Below are positions 33,143 through 42,221 of a stretch of DNA of 64,000 nt, in pieces. The notes beneath the pieces were generated by a model. That model saw only the letters and a program-made list of their open reading frames with translations. It was not told the DNA's origin and made no database searches. The translations under genes were made by a program, and so were the position numbers. The DNA is from Rhodoferax sp. (GTDB lineage Bacteria > Pseudomonadota > Gammaproteobacteria > Burkholderiales > Burkholderiaceae_C). The stretch spans positions 1 to 64,000 of the forward strand of contig NZ_JAQTXM010000016.1 of assembly GCF_028688795.1 (NCBI RefSeq). The letters run 5' to 3'. The number at the start of each line of letters is the position of its first letter. Within the stretch, counting starts at the first letter, position 1.

Positions 33143-34910
33143 GGCGCTGAAGCAGCTGAGCCTGCTTTATGTTGAGGATGACGCTGAAACTCGTGAAGAA
33201 CTGGCGATGATGCTCGAGCCCTGGGTTGGCACACTTCATTTGGCGGCTGACGGTCAAGCCGGGCTTGACTTGTTCAAGGACAAACGCCCGGACCTCGTCA
33301 TCACCGACATCCAGATGCCTCGCATGAGCGGGCTGGCCTTGAGTGCTGAAATCAGACGGCTGGCGCTGGATCAACCCATCATTTTGATCAGTGCCTTCAA
33401 TGACGCGGAGTATTTGTTTCGGGCGATCGAGTTGGGCATTGACCAGTACATACCGAAGCCGGTCAACGTCAAACGGATGCTCGCCAAACTGGCCCATACA
33501 GCCCAGGTGCAGCTGACCTTGAAGGAGCGTGAGCGCAACCGCATCCTGCTTGAGCAATACAAGCACCTGGTAGACCAAAGTGCCATCATCTGCAAACTTG
33601 ATAACACCGGTTTGATCACCTACGTCAATGACAAGCTGTGTGACATCAGCGGCTTCACATCGAGCGACCTGATCGGCCGGGACCTTGCGGTGCTGCGCCA
33701 CAATCAATTGCGCGGTGAGGGGTGGGATGTGGCACGGGCCGGCCGGAAATGGACGGGTATCGTTCGCAACCGGAGCTGCCAGGGCAAGCCGTATGTGGTC
33801 GAAAGCAGCTTGGTGCCGATCCTCAATGAGAACGCTGAAGTTGTCGAGATCATTTGCCTGGATGTGGACATCACGGGCATCTACGAGGACCACGCGAAAC
33901 TTGCCGCCGCACTTGACAGCAGCAACTTTTCACTGCTTGAGCAGCGCCACTTTCTGGCGGAATACAAGCACGCATTGGAGCTGGGGGCCTGCGTTTGTGT
34001 GACAGATGCCCGCATGGCCATCATCAGCATAAACAGGCAGTTTGAACGTTTGCTTGGGTATTCTGCCCTGGAGCTCAAAGGCAAATCACTCTGCCAGATA
34101 GCCACCAACATCTCCAGGGGTGACTGTCTTGATGACATCGCGCATGCAGACTCGGTTGGCAATACCAATCGCATTGTGCGTTTTCGAGGGCGCGATGGCC
34201 GGGAAATGCAATTCAGTGTTGGCTGTGTGGCGGTGCACAGTCTGTCTGGTGAGATTGAATCCATCATTTTGATCTGCCACGACATCACCGAGTTTTTGCG
34301 GCTAAGTCAAGACATTGTGGAGACGCAGCGGGAGTTGCTCTACATGATGGGCGATGTGATTGAGAGTCGCAGCGAAGAGACCGGGCAACATGTCAAGCGC
34401 GTTGCCATCGTCTCCCGCTTCCTTGCATTGAAAGCAGGACTGGATCCAGACATGGCGGACATGATCGAAACGGCAGCCCCCATGCATGATGTTGGCAAGG
34501 TGGGTATCCGCGATGCGATCCTGAACAAGCCGGGTAAGTATGAGGCGCATGAGTACGAAGAAATGAAGCACCACACCCTTATTGGTCAATCTATTTTGGG
34601 TAAGGTCAACCGCCCTTTGATCAGGCTTGCCGCCACCATTGCGTTGCAACACCACGAACGATGGGACGGCACCGGGTACCCCAATGGCTTGGTTGGTGAG
34701 CAAATCAGCATTGCCGCTCGGATCGTGGCGATTGCCGATACGCTGGATGCGCTGTTCGCGCAGCGCGTCTACAAGCCGGCTTGGGCAGAACCGCGGGTGC
34801 TCGATTACTTTGGTGCACAACGCGGTTTGCAGTTTGACCCCACGCTGGTTGATTTGCTCGTGACCCACTGGGACACCATCAGGTGCCTGCGCAATAGCCA
34901 CCCTTTTTAA
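33123..34910 (+). CDS. Response regulator with PAS-PAS and HD-GYP cyclic-di-GMP phosphodiesterase domain
   Basis: The 595-residue protein has an N-terminal receiver domain (LLYVEDDAETREEL, phospho-acceptor Asp in LVITDIQMPRMSG, switch Lys in YIPKPVN), PAS domains at about 145-255 and 285-400, and a C-terminal HD-GYP domain with MHDVGKVGIRDAILNKPG, HHTLIGQSIL, HHERWDGTGYPNGLVG and ADTLDAL. All metal-binding His/Asp residues and the GYP triad are present, so it should hydrolyse c-di-GMP when phosphorylated. It overlaps the broken GGDEF gene and is followed 21 nt later by the TolC-family gene. The histidine kinase at the end of the cassette is the likely partner. Confidence 0.92.
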   Translation: MDTQGFEALKQLSLLYVEDDAETREELAMMLEPWVGTLHLAADGQAGLDLFKDKRPDLVITDIQMPRMSGLALSAEIRRLALDQPIILISAFNDAEYLFRAIELGIDQYIPKPVNVKRMLAKLAHTAQVQLTLKERERNRILLEQYKHLVDQSAIICKLDNTGLITYVNDKLCDISGFTSSDLIGRDLAVLRHNQLRGEGWDVARAGRKWTGIVRNRSCQGKPYVVESSLVPILNENAEVVEIICLDVDITGIYEDHAKLAAALDSSNFSLLEQRHFLAEYKHALELGACVCVTDARMAIISINRQFERLLGYSALELKGKSLCQIATNISRGDCLDDIAHADSVGNTNRIVRFRGRDGREMQFSVGCVAVHSLSGEIESIILICHDITEFLRLSQDIVETQRELLYMMGDVIESRSEETGQHVKRVAIVSRFLALKAGLDPDMADMIETAAPMHDVGKVGIRDAILNKPGKYEAHEYEEMKHHTLIGQSILGKVNRPLIRLAATIALQHHERWDGTGYPNGLVGEQISIAARIVAIADTLDALFAQRVYKPAWAEPRVLDYFGAQRGLQFDPTLVDLLVTHWDTIRCLRNSHPF

Positions 34911-34931
34911 TCGAATCACTGGAGGTTTTTA

Positions 34932-36404
34932 ATGAAATACCTGGCGCTTATTTGCTGTCTTTCAGTAACGGCGTCTGCCAGCGCGGTCGAACGACTTGAT
35001 CAATTGACCTTGGAGCAAGCCACCAAGTTGGCGCTGCAAAACCACCGCGCCTTGCGGGTGTCGCAAGCCAGTCTGGATATGGCCGTGGCCCAGTACCAGC
35101 AGGCGATGGCTGCATTTCGCCCGCATGTTAATTTGGAGGCAGGGTTTCAACGGGCTGACCAGGACCGTACGTTCACTTTCGCGGGGGCCATTCAAACGCC
35201 AGCCATGGACATCAGCAGCGCCCTGGGCGGTGTGCTGGGTCCGGTGATTGCGGGGTTGCCACCGGCCACGCAACAACAATTTGGCATGGCCTTTGCCCAA
35301 GGAGGCGCCACCATCCCGGGCCAAACGATCCCCATGAACGTTGAGGTCAAAATGTTCGACCGCGATGTCACCAAGGCGGCCGTCAATCTGAGTTACCCGA
35401 TCTACACCGGAGGCAAAAAAGAGGCCGTCACGGCCATGGCGCAAAAAGGCGTGGAACTGGCTCGCCAGGACAGCCGCAAGACCGAGCTCGAAGTGGTGCG
35501 TGACGTCACCAAGTATTACCACGGCGCCCAGTTTGCGCAGCAAATGGCCCAGTTGGCCAGTGACACGCTGGCGCGTTTTCAGGTCCTTGATGAGCTGACC
35601 GGGCAGCTTTACCAAAATGCCTCACTCAAGGTCAAAAAGACCGACTTCCTGCGCAGCAAGACGACCACCGCGCTGGTCCGCTCCACGGTGCAGGAGGCCA
35701 ACTATGGCAGCACTCTCACCAGGGACGCACTGGCCAATGCCATGGGTTTGCCGCCCAACAGCCAGTTGAGCCTGGCACCGGCGCTGGCCGCGCCGGGTTT
35801 TGACGGCCAGCTGGAGAGTCTGATCAGCGACGCCATGACCTTTAACCCTGACAAGCAGCGCCTGGAACTCGCCATTGAGGTCATGCAGCACAAAATTGCC
35901 GATGCCAAAAGTGCCTACCTGCCCATGGTTGGTCTGGACGCATCGATCTACCAAGTCTGGAATGGCTACAAGAGTGGCCTATTCAATGATGCCAATCGCA
36001 CTGGCTGGACAATTGGCGTGGGACTCAAATGGAGCCTCTTTGATGGTGGCTTGACCCGCGCCAATGTCAATGAGGCGCTGGCTGGCAAAGCCAAACTCGA
36101 AGCCCAGCGCGGGTTGCTTGACGAGGGCCTGGCACTTCAGATCAAAGACGATGTGATGCGCATCCAGCGTTCGCTGACCCAGGTCGATGACAGCGCCAAG
36201 GCACAAGGCTTTGCGGAAGAAAACCGCAAACTCAATGTGCGTGCCTACCAGGAGGAAATGGTGGAGACCAAGGACGTGATCGAGGCGCAACTGTTGGAGA
36301 GCTTTGCCACAGCCAGCCTCTACCGGGCGCACCATGATCTGCGTGACGCGCTGACTGACCTGGACTTTCAGGTCGGCAAGGCAGCCCAAAAGGCGAGGCC
36401 GTAA
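34932..36404 (+). CDS. TolC-family outer-membrane protein
   Basis: The 490-residue protein has a signal peptide (MKYLALICCLSVTASASA) and the duplicated OEP architecture: LTLEQATKLALQNHRALRVS with Asn-Pro-like turns, NLSYPIYTGGKKEAVTAMAQ in the first half, and VGLKWSLFDGGLTRANVNEA in the second. Long coiled-coil helices with many Gln and Ala make up the periplasmic tunnel. TolC proteins normally dock with an inner-membrane pump and a membrane fusion protein, neither of which is nearby. A GGAGG ribosome site precedes the ATG, and the next gene begins 2 nt after the stop. Confidence 0.9.
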   Translation: MKYLALICCLSVTASASAVERLDQLTLEQATKLALQNHRALRVSQASLDMAVAQYQQAMAAFRPHVNLEAGFQRADQDRTFTFAGAIQTPAMDISSALGGVLGPVIAGLPPATQQQFGMAFAQGGATIPGQTIPMNVEVKMFDRDVTKAAVNLSYPIYTGGKKEAVTAMAQKGVELARQDSRKTELEVVRDVTKYYHGAQFAQQMAQLASDTLARFQVLDELTGQLYQNASLKVKKTDFLRSKTTTALVRSTVQEANYGSTLTRDALANAMGLPPNSQLSLAPALAAPGFDGQLESLISDAMTFNPDKQRLELAIEVMQHKIADAKSAYLPMVGLDASIYQVWNGYKSGLFNDANRTGWTIGVGLKWSLFDGGLTRANVNEALAGKAKLEAQRGLLDEGLALQIKDDVMRIQRSLTQVDDSAKAQGFAEENRKLNVRAYQEEMVETKDVIEAQLLESFATASLYRAHHDLRDALTDLDFQVGKAAQKARP

Positions 36405-36406
36405 CC

Positions 36407-37321
36407 ATGTTGCGGCACTTGTCATTTTTGCAGGGGTTGATGCTGGCCCTGTTGCTGATGAGCCTGGGGGCGAGGGCGGCAGAGGATCTGCCAGCCTTTT
36501 CCATGGGCTTTTATTTGCCGGTGATTCGCGATGTGCCACGAAAAGATGTGGAAATCTCCATGCGATTCTGGATCGAAGAACTCGTGAAGGACGTCAAACT
36601 GACCTCCAAACCGGTCCAGATGTATGAGCGGCTGGCCGATATGCGGCGTGATCTGGACAGTGGAAAAATCAACTTTGTTGTGGCCACGGCGATGGGACTG
36701 GCACAGAGCTTTCGCGCAGAGGACCTGGCCGACGGATTTTCGGGCTACAAGGCCAAGCCTGATGACCTTATGCTACTGGTTCGCCGCGATGCCGGGATTC
36801 ACACGCCGGCTGATCTGACGGGTAAGCGTTTGTCCTTGCTGGAGGGCGACGAACTCACCAACGTGTACCTGCCGATCTTGCTGATGCAAGCCGGGCAACG
36901 AGGTGACTTGAGTCAACTTGGTTCGGTGACCCGGGAGGCGACGACCCCTAAGCAAGTGCACAGCCTGTTCTTTGGCAACGCTGATGCCGCGCTGGTCTAT
37001 CGCAACACCTATGAAATTTCGCTGGCGCTGAATCCGCAAATCGGTCAACGTCTGGAAGTGCTGGATCGTTTCACATTCAAGACCCGTTCACCTTATATTT
37101 CGCTGTTTTCATCACGGGTCAGTCCGCAGCACCGCGAGCAGATGACTGCCAGCAGCCTGAGTCTTAGTGATTCGCCGCGTGTTCGTCAGATGTTTCAGAT
37201 CTACCACTCGGATGTGATGGAACGCACGCGGGTTCAAGACCTCAAACCTTATTACGAATTGCTGCAGACCTACAACACCCTCAATGCCGCAGCCAAGCCA
37301 GTCAAGAAGGCTGTGCGGTGA
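36407..37321 (+). CDS. PhnD-like periplasmic substrate-binding protein
   Basis: The 304-residue protein has a signal peptide (QGLMLALLLMSLGARAAE) and the fold of phosphate/phosphonate-type binding proteins: MGFYLPVIRDVPRKDVEISM, MYERLADMRRDLDSGKINFV, the hinge region LTGKRLSLLEGDE, VHSLFFGNADAALVYRNTYE and a C-terminal helix. No ABC permease or ATPase gene lies nearby. Its position between a TolC protein and a histidine kinase suggests a sensory role, handing a ligand signal to the kinase's periplasmic domain. The ligand cannot be read from sequence. Confidence 0.85.
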   Translation: MLRHLSFLQGLMLALLLMSLGARAAEDLPAFSMGFYLPVIRDVPRKDVEISMRFWIEELVKDVKLTSKPVQMYERLADMRRDLDSGKINFVVATAMGLAQSFRAEDLADGFSGYKAKPDDLMLLVRRDAGIHTPADLTGKRLSLLEGDELTNVYLPILLMQAGQRGDLSQLGSVTREATTPKQVHSLFFGNADAALVYRNTYEISLALNPQIGQRLEVLDRFTFKTRSPYISLFSSRVSPQHREQMTASSLSLSDSPRVRQMFQIYHSDVMERTRVQDLKPYYELLQTYNTLNAAAKPVKKAVR

Positions 37322-37382
37322 AGCCTTGCACAGTATTGTTGGCCAGGCTGGCATCGGCGGCCTTGATTGACCGAGAAAAATA

Positions 37383-38981
37383 ATGCTTGCTGATGGGGCG
37401 TTGTGGCCGAAATTGAGCAACCGTATTTTTCTGCGCGTGTTCGGTGTGTTTGGTGGCTTGTTGTTGGCAATGACAGTGCTCTATGGCTTGCTGATCATTC
37501 CGCTGCAAAAAGACTCTTTGCTCAAGGTCTTGTATTCGCAGGCGGCCACCGTGTCGCGCTCCGTGATCCAGGCTTGCTCAGACGCCATGCTGACCAATGA
37601 CTATGGCTTTGTGGTTGAACACATTTTGCAGGTGTTAGCCAACAACAAAAGCATTGAGTCGGTCTGGATCGTGCCCGCTCGTGGCAGTTCGATACACATC
37701 ACTGGGCAGGGTTGGAGCACGGACCAAGACGACAAAATGGCGCTCGCCGGGGTGTCAGTGGAGTCTGCGCAACTGGTGACCGATCCGGATGGATCGCCCC
37801 ATTACCGTTTCACGATGCCGATCCAGTTCAGCGGAGTGAAATGGGGGGTCATCCAGATCAACTTCGAAACCCGTGAGTATGAAGCCAACATCAGCGAGAT
37901 GTACCGCCAGTTGGCCGGAATTTCCGTCTTTGCTCTGTTGATCAACCTGATTCTTGGGTTTTTCTTTGCCCGCTGGCTGGTTAGCCCCATAAACCTCATC
38001 AGTGCAGCGGCTGCGCGTCTGGGCAAGGGTGAGCTTGATGTCAAGGTCAAAATTGGCAGGGACGACGAAATTGGCCAACTCGCTGATACCTTTAATCTGA
38101 TGGCCGAGGCGCTGTTGCAAAATCGCGAGTTGATGCGCCACTACAACGAGGCGTTGGAACTGCGGGTGACCGAGCGCACCCGTGAACTCGATGAGCTGAA
38201 CCGCACACTCGACCAACGCGTGCGCGAAGAGATTGCAAAGGGAAAAAGGCAGGAGATGCTGCTGATTCAACAGTCGCGCTTGGCCGCCATGGGTGAGATG
38301 ATTGGCGCTATTGCCCATCAGTGGCGCCAGCCGCTGAACGCGCTGGGTCTCGTTTTTCAGAATATCCGCATACAGCACCGGGGAGGGCGTCTGACCGAGG
38401 AGTCCATGACCCGGCTGGACGAAAAAGCGGAACGATTGATGGAACGCATGTCCTCGACCATTGACGAGTTCCGCAACTTCTTCAAGCCCAGCAAGCACCA
38501 AGAATGGTTTGATTTACGCAAATCGATGTCGGCCGTGAGTGACATCATGGAGGCAACGTTCAAGAACAGCGGCATCAAGCTCACGATTGAGTGCGAGCAA
38601 GGCATCCGGCTTTTTGGCATTGCCGGTGAACTGTCGCAGGTTTTGCTCAATCTCGTCAGTAATGCACGCGACGCAGTGATCGAAACCCGGCAAATTGCAC
38701 CCCACATTCAGATGCGCGCAAACCGCCAGGAAGATCTTGTGTGTATTGAGGTCGAGGACAACGGTGGTGGTATTGCGGCGGGGATTCTGGACAAGGTTTT
38801 CGAGCCCTATTTCAGCACCAAGGACGAAGGCAAAGGGACGGGCATCGGCCTGTATATGTCAAAGATGATTGTCGAAAGCTACCTGAATGGTCGTCTGGAG
38901 GCAGTCAATATCAACAAGGGCGCTTGCCTGAGAATTGAGATTTCGACGGCGACGACGGCCTACGCCACCCGCAGTCGCTGA
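37383..38981 (+). CDS. Membrane sensor histidine kinase (HAMP, HWRQPL-type)
   Basis: The 532-residue protein has a transmembrane helix at about 18-38, a periplasmic sensor domain of about 140 residues, a second helix near 182-202 (GISVFALLINLILGFFFARW), HAMP (SPINLISAAAARLGKGELDV) and a coiled coil (TERTRELDELNRTLDQRV). Then come the phospho-acceptor motif LAAMGEMIGAIAHQWRQPLN and an HATPase domain (QVLLNLVSNARDAV, VEDNGGGIAAG, GKGTGIGLYMSKMIVE). It has no receiver of its own, so the REC-HD-GYP protein encoded upstream is the best candidate substrate. ATG at 37383 has a weak ribosome site. Confidence 0.92.
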   Translation: MLADGALWPKLSNRIFLRVFGVFGGLLLAMTVLYGLLIIPLQKDSLLKVLYSQAATVSRSVIQACSDAMLTNDYGFVVEHILQVLANNKSIESVWIVPARGSSIHITGQGWSTDQDDKMALAGVSVESAQLVTDPDGSPHYRFTMPIQFSGVKWGVIQINFETREYEANISEMYRQLAGISVFALLINLILGFFFARWLVSPINLISAAAARLGKGELDVKVKIGRDDEIGQLADTFNLMAEALLQNRELMRHYNEALELRVTERTRELDELNRTLDQRVREEIAKGKRQEMLLIQQSRLAAMGEMIGAIAHQWRQPLNALGLVFQNIRIQHRGGRLTEESMTRLDEKAERLMERMSSTIDEFRNFFKPSKHQEWFDLRKSMSAVSDIMEATFKNSGIKLTIECEQGIRLFGIAGELSQVLLNLVSNARDAVIETRQIAPHIQMRANRQEDLVCIEVEDNGGGIAAGILDKVFEPYFSTKDEGKGTGIGLYMSKMIVESYLNGRLEAVNINKGACLRIEISTATTAYATRSR

Positions 38982-39168
38982 GCAGGCGCTGCAAAGCGCT
39001 ATGTTGCTCGCCGAACAGACTGAAATTGTCAACGCACCTAATGTGAGGTTCTCCCTGATTTGTTTGGTTTGACTGATTTATGTCATTCACCTGTGCCACA
39101 AGCGCGGGGTATCCTGCTGCCATATCGTTAACCGCAACTCATTCCCTGCTTTTAAGGAGCATCACATC

Positions 39169-39486
39169 ATGATCTACAAGTTCAAATCACAAGCTGCCGG
39201 AGACGTCATCATGATGAAATTCAACGCGGAACAGATGCTCGCCATCATCGGCAAAGAAGCGTCCCCGCAGGGCATCATCACGGTGGCGCAAATTCCTGCT
39301 GCCATCGCTGCGCTAGAAGCGGCGGTGGTTGCACACGAAGCCGTGCAATCACTGCGCGCCAGCAGCCCACCTCAGGGTGTTGAGATCGAAGGCGACAGCG
39401 TCATGCTGCGCCAACGCGCCGCCCCATTCATTGACCTGCTGCGGCACAGCGCTGCAGCAGGCAAAGATGTGGTCTGGGGCGTTTGA
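39169..39486 (+). CDS. DUF1840 domain protein
   Basis: The 105-residue cytoplasmic protein matches DUF1840: MIYKFKSQAAGDVIMMKFNA, EQMLAIIGKEASPQGIITVA, IPAAIAALEAAV and the C-terminal RQRAAPFIDLLRHSAAAGKD followed by VVWGV. The family is nearly confined to beta- and gammaproteobacteria and has no known function. AAGGAG precedes the ATG. It is convergent with the ETF-quinone oxidoreductase gene, 30 nt apart, with no hairpin between them. Confidence 0.85.
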   Translation: MIYKFKSQAAGDVIMMKFNAEQMLAIIGKEASPQGIITVAQIPAAIAALEAAVVAHEAVQSLRASSPPQGVEIEGDSVMLRQRAAPFIDLLRHSAAAGKDVVWGV

Positions 39487-39516
39487 GGGCGGGCTTGGTG
39501 GGTTGCTGCTGAGGGC

Positions 39517-41208
39517 TTACATGCCCGAATAATTAGGTCCCCCACCGCCTTCGGGCGTGACCCACACGATGTTCTGCGTCGGGTCCTTGATGTCACAGGT
39601 CTTGCAGTGCACACAATTCGCGGCATTGATCTGCAACCGGTCGGTGTTGTCATCGTTCTTGACAAACTCATAAACACCAGCCGGGCAATAACGCGCCTCA
39701 GGGCCAGCATACTTGGCCAGGTTGACATTGACCGGCACAGAGGCCTCTCTCAAAGTCAAGTGCGAAGGCTGGTTTTCTTCATGGTTGGCGCTGCTGATGA
39801 AGACACTGCTCAAGCGGTCAAAGGTCAGCTTGCCATCGGGTTTGGGGTAATCGATGGGTTGGCATTGCGAGGCGGGTTTCAGGTAAGCGTGGTCGGGCTT
39901 GTCGCGGCGAATGGTCCAGGGCATGTTGCCTTTGAGGCCAAACTGCTCCAGTCCATTCATCAGCGTGCCCACCGTCAGGCCGTGTTTGAACCAGGCCTTG
40001 AAGTTGCGCGATTTGTTGAGTTCGGTGTAGAGCCAGCTGGCCTCAAAGGCTTCTGGGTAGGCGGAGAGTTCATCCTGCGCACGGCCAGCAGCTACCGCGT
40101 CAAATGCGGCCTCAGCGGCCAACATGCCGGACTTGATGGCGGCGTGGCTGCCCTTGATGCGGCTTACGTTCAAAAAGCCGGCATCACACCCCACCAGCGC
40201 ACCACCGGGGAACACGGTTTTCGGCAATGACAACAAACCACCGGCGGTGATGGCACGCGCGCCATAAGCCAGGCGTTTGCCGGTGACCTCGCCTTGGTCA
40301 TTTTCCAGGTACCAGCGGATGTTGGGGTGGGTTTTCCAGCGCTGGAATTCTTCAAACGGGCTCAGGTAGGTGTTGCTGTAGTTCAGGCCAGTGATGAAGC
40401 CCAGGGCAATCTTGTTGTCATCCATGTGGTACAGAAACGAGCCTCCGTAGGTGTCGTTTTCCATCGGCCAGCCAGCAGTGTGCACCACCAGGCCAGGCTG
40501 GTGGCGGCTGGGTTCGGCCTCCCACAGTTCCTTGATGCCGATGGCGTAGCTTTGCGGGTCGCAACCTTCGTCGAGCTTGTATTTTTCAATGACTTGTTTG
40601 CCCAGGTGCCCGCGTGAGCCTTCGGCAAACACGGTGTATTTGCCCAGCAACTCCATGCCGATTTGGAAGTTGGGGCCGGGTTCGCCATTCTTTTCGACAC
40701 CCATGTTGCCGGTGGCGACACCAATGACTGCACCTTGTTCGTCGTACAGCACTTCCGCAGCGGCAAAGCCGGGGAAGATTTCTACGCCCAGCGTTTCAGC
40801 TTGTTCGCCCAGCCATTTGGTCAAGGCGCCCAGGCTGATGATGTAGTTGCCGTGGTTCTGGCTGCATTCGGGCAAGAACATGTTGGGGGTGCGGTAGCCG
40901 GTGCTCTCGCTCAGAAACATCATGGCTTCATCGGTTACCGGCTGGTTCAGCGGGGCACCCATGGTTTTCCAGTTGGGAAACAGTTCGGTGAGGGATTTGG
41001 GGTCAAGCACTGCACCGGAGAGGATGTGGGCACCGGGCTCGGAGCCTTTTTCAAGCACTACGACCGAAATTTCCTTGTTTTTTTCGGCAGCGAGTTGTTT
41101 CAGGCGAATGGCAGCGGACAGGCCGGCGGGGCCGCCGCCGACCACAACCACGTCGTAGTCCATCGATTCTCGCGGGCCGTGCTGGGTCAATATTTCTTGT
41201 GGCGTCAT
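39517..41208 (-). CDS. Electron transfer flavoprotein-ubiquinone oxidoreductase
   Basis: The 563-residue protein has an N-terminal FAD site (YDVVVVGGGPAGLSAAIRL) and the conserved ETF-QO blocks SEPGAHILSGAVLDPKSL, VGCDAGFLNVSRIKGSHAAI and KSGMLAAEAAF. The C-terminal ferredoxin-like domain binds one 4Fe-4S cluster (RYCPAGVYEF, NAANCVHCKTCDIKDPTQN). It moves electrons from reduced ETF to ubiquinone at the inner membrane, completing the pathway begun by the acyl-CoA dehydrogenase and EtfA at the left end. It is a single gene, divergent from the SDR operon. Confidence 0.96.
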   Translation of the reverse strand: MTPQEILTQHGPRESMDYDVVVVGGGPAGLSAAIRLKQLAAEKNKEISVVVLEKGSEPGAHILSGAVLDPKSLTELFPNWKTMGAPLNQPVTDEAMMFLSESTGYRTPNMFLPECSQNHGNYIISLGALTKWLGEQAETLGVEIFPGFAAAEVLYDEQGAVIGVATGNMGVEKNGEPGPNFQIGMELLGKYTVFAEGSRGHLGKQVIEKYKLDEGCDPQSYAIGIKELWEAEPSRHQPGLVVHTAGWPMENDTYGGSFLYHMDDNKIALGFITGLNYSNTYLSPFEEFQRWKTHPNIRWYLENDQGEVTGKRLAYGARAITAGGLLSLPKTVFPGGALVGCDAGFLNVSRIKGSHAAIKSGMLAAEAAFDAVAAGRAQDELSAYPEAFEASWLYTELNKSRNFKAWFKHGLTVGTLMNGLEQFGLKGNMPWTIRRDKPDHAYLKPASQCQPIDYPKPDGKLTFDRLSSVFISSANHEENQPSHLTLREASVPVNVNLAKYAGPEARYCPAGVYEFVKNDDNTDRLQINAANCVHCKTCDIKDPTQNIVWVTPEGGGGPNYSGM

Positions 41209-41394
41209 GGTGCGACTCTTTCTTTTCTATATAAAAAATGGCGGGGTATTTCAGACCGTCCCGTGCAATCAAATTGCTGGCGGATGAGCTTGCGCTGCCC
41301 TCAACTGATTAAACTTGGAACCCAGGGTGACGTTGGCTAAAACTGCAGTGAATTGTCTTCGACAAACCCAGATTTTAGACAAGAGATTGCTCAT

Positions 41395-41414
41395 AATAGA
41401 ACGATCGTTCTATT
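41395..41414 (+). promoter_or_regulatory. Perfect 20-bp palindrome, probable TetR-family operator
   Basis: AATAGAACGATCGTTCTATT is fully self-complementary. It lies 18 nt before the SDR start codon and overlaps a CATAAT box that could be the -10. Palindromes with an AGAACG/CGTTCT core and no spacer are typical TetR/AcrR sites. No TetR gene is in the window. Confidence 0.75.
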
Positions 41415-41432
41415 GTTACTGGAGACCTGAAC

Positions 41433-42215
41433 ATGACATACAGCATTGACCTATCTGGCCGGGTGGCTTTCATCACCGGCGCCTCTGGCGGTTTGGGCGC
41501 CCAGTTTGCCCGGACCTTGTCGGCTGCGGGTGCCGCTGTGGTGCTGGCTAGTCGCCGGGTAGAAAAACTCAAGGAATTACGGGCGCAGATTGACGGCGAG
41601 GGCGGCGACGCACACGTGATTGAGTTGGACGTAACTGACCAGGATTCCATCCGGTCGGCCGTGGCGCACGCTGAGACCGAGGTCGGCTCGATTGACATTT
41701 TGGTTAACAACTCAGGCGTCAGCACCACGCAGCGCATTCAGGACGTGACCAGCGAAGACTTTGACTATGTGTTTGATGCCAACGTGAAAGGTGCATTTTT
41801 TGTTGCGCAAGAGGTCGGTAAGCGCATGCTGGCCCGTGCGCAAGGTTCTGCGCCAGGCAGCTTTACCGGTGGGCGCATCGTCAACGTGGCGAGCATGGCG
41901 GGCCTGAAGGTGCTGCCAAAAATTGGCGTGTACTGCATGAGCAAGGCGGCAGTCATCCAGATGACCAAGGCCATGGCGCTTGAGTGGGGCAAGTTTGGCA
42001 TCAATGTGAACGCCATGTGCCCGGGCTACATCGACACCGAAATCAACCATGCTCATTGGCAAACCGAGCAGGGCCAAAAGCTCATCCAAATGCTGCCGCG
42101 CAAACGCATCGGCCAGCCACAAGACCTTGATGCGCTGTTGCTGATGTTATGTTCAGACCAAAGCCATTTCATCAACGGTGCCGTGATTTCTGCTGACGAT
42201 GGGTTCGGCGTTTAA
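41433..42215 (+). CDS. Short-chain dehydrogenase/reductase (SDR)
   Basis: The 260-residue classical SDR shows the cofactor motif AFITGASGGLGAQFAR, DILVNNSGVS (the NNAG position), the active-site Ser and YCMSKAAVIQMTK with the Tyr-x-x-x-Lys pair, and CPGYIDTEIN. Arg-Arg after strand 2 (LASRRVEKLKEL) favours NADPH. The substrate is probably a 3-oxo or 3-hydroxyacyl compound, but this is inference. GGAGA precedes the ATG, and the gene sits behind a palindromic operator. It heads a same-strand run through the CoA-transferase gene. Confidence 0.88.
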   Translation: MTYSIDLSGRVAFITGASGGLGAQFARTLSAAGAAVVLASRRVEKLKELRAQIDGEGGDAHVIELDVTDQDSIRSAVAHAETEVGSIDILVNNSGVSTTQRIQDVTSEDFDYVFDANVKGAFFVAQEVGKRMLARAQGSAPGSFTGGRIVNVASMAGLKVLPKIGVYCMSKAAVIQMTKAMALEWGKFGINVNAMCPGYIDTEINHAHWQTEQGQKLIQMLPRKRIGQPQDLDALLLMLCSDQSHFINGAVISADDGFGV

Positions 42216-42221
42216 CACCGC

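Noticed and set aside
34932-38981. Reading the PhnD-like and TolC genes as a phosphonate transporter or a complete efflux pump
   Set aside because: No ABC permease, ATPase, membrane fusion protein or inner-membrane pump is encoded nearby; a sensory cassette fits the neighbours better.
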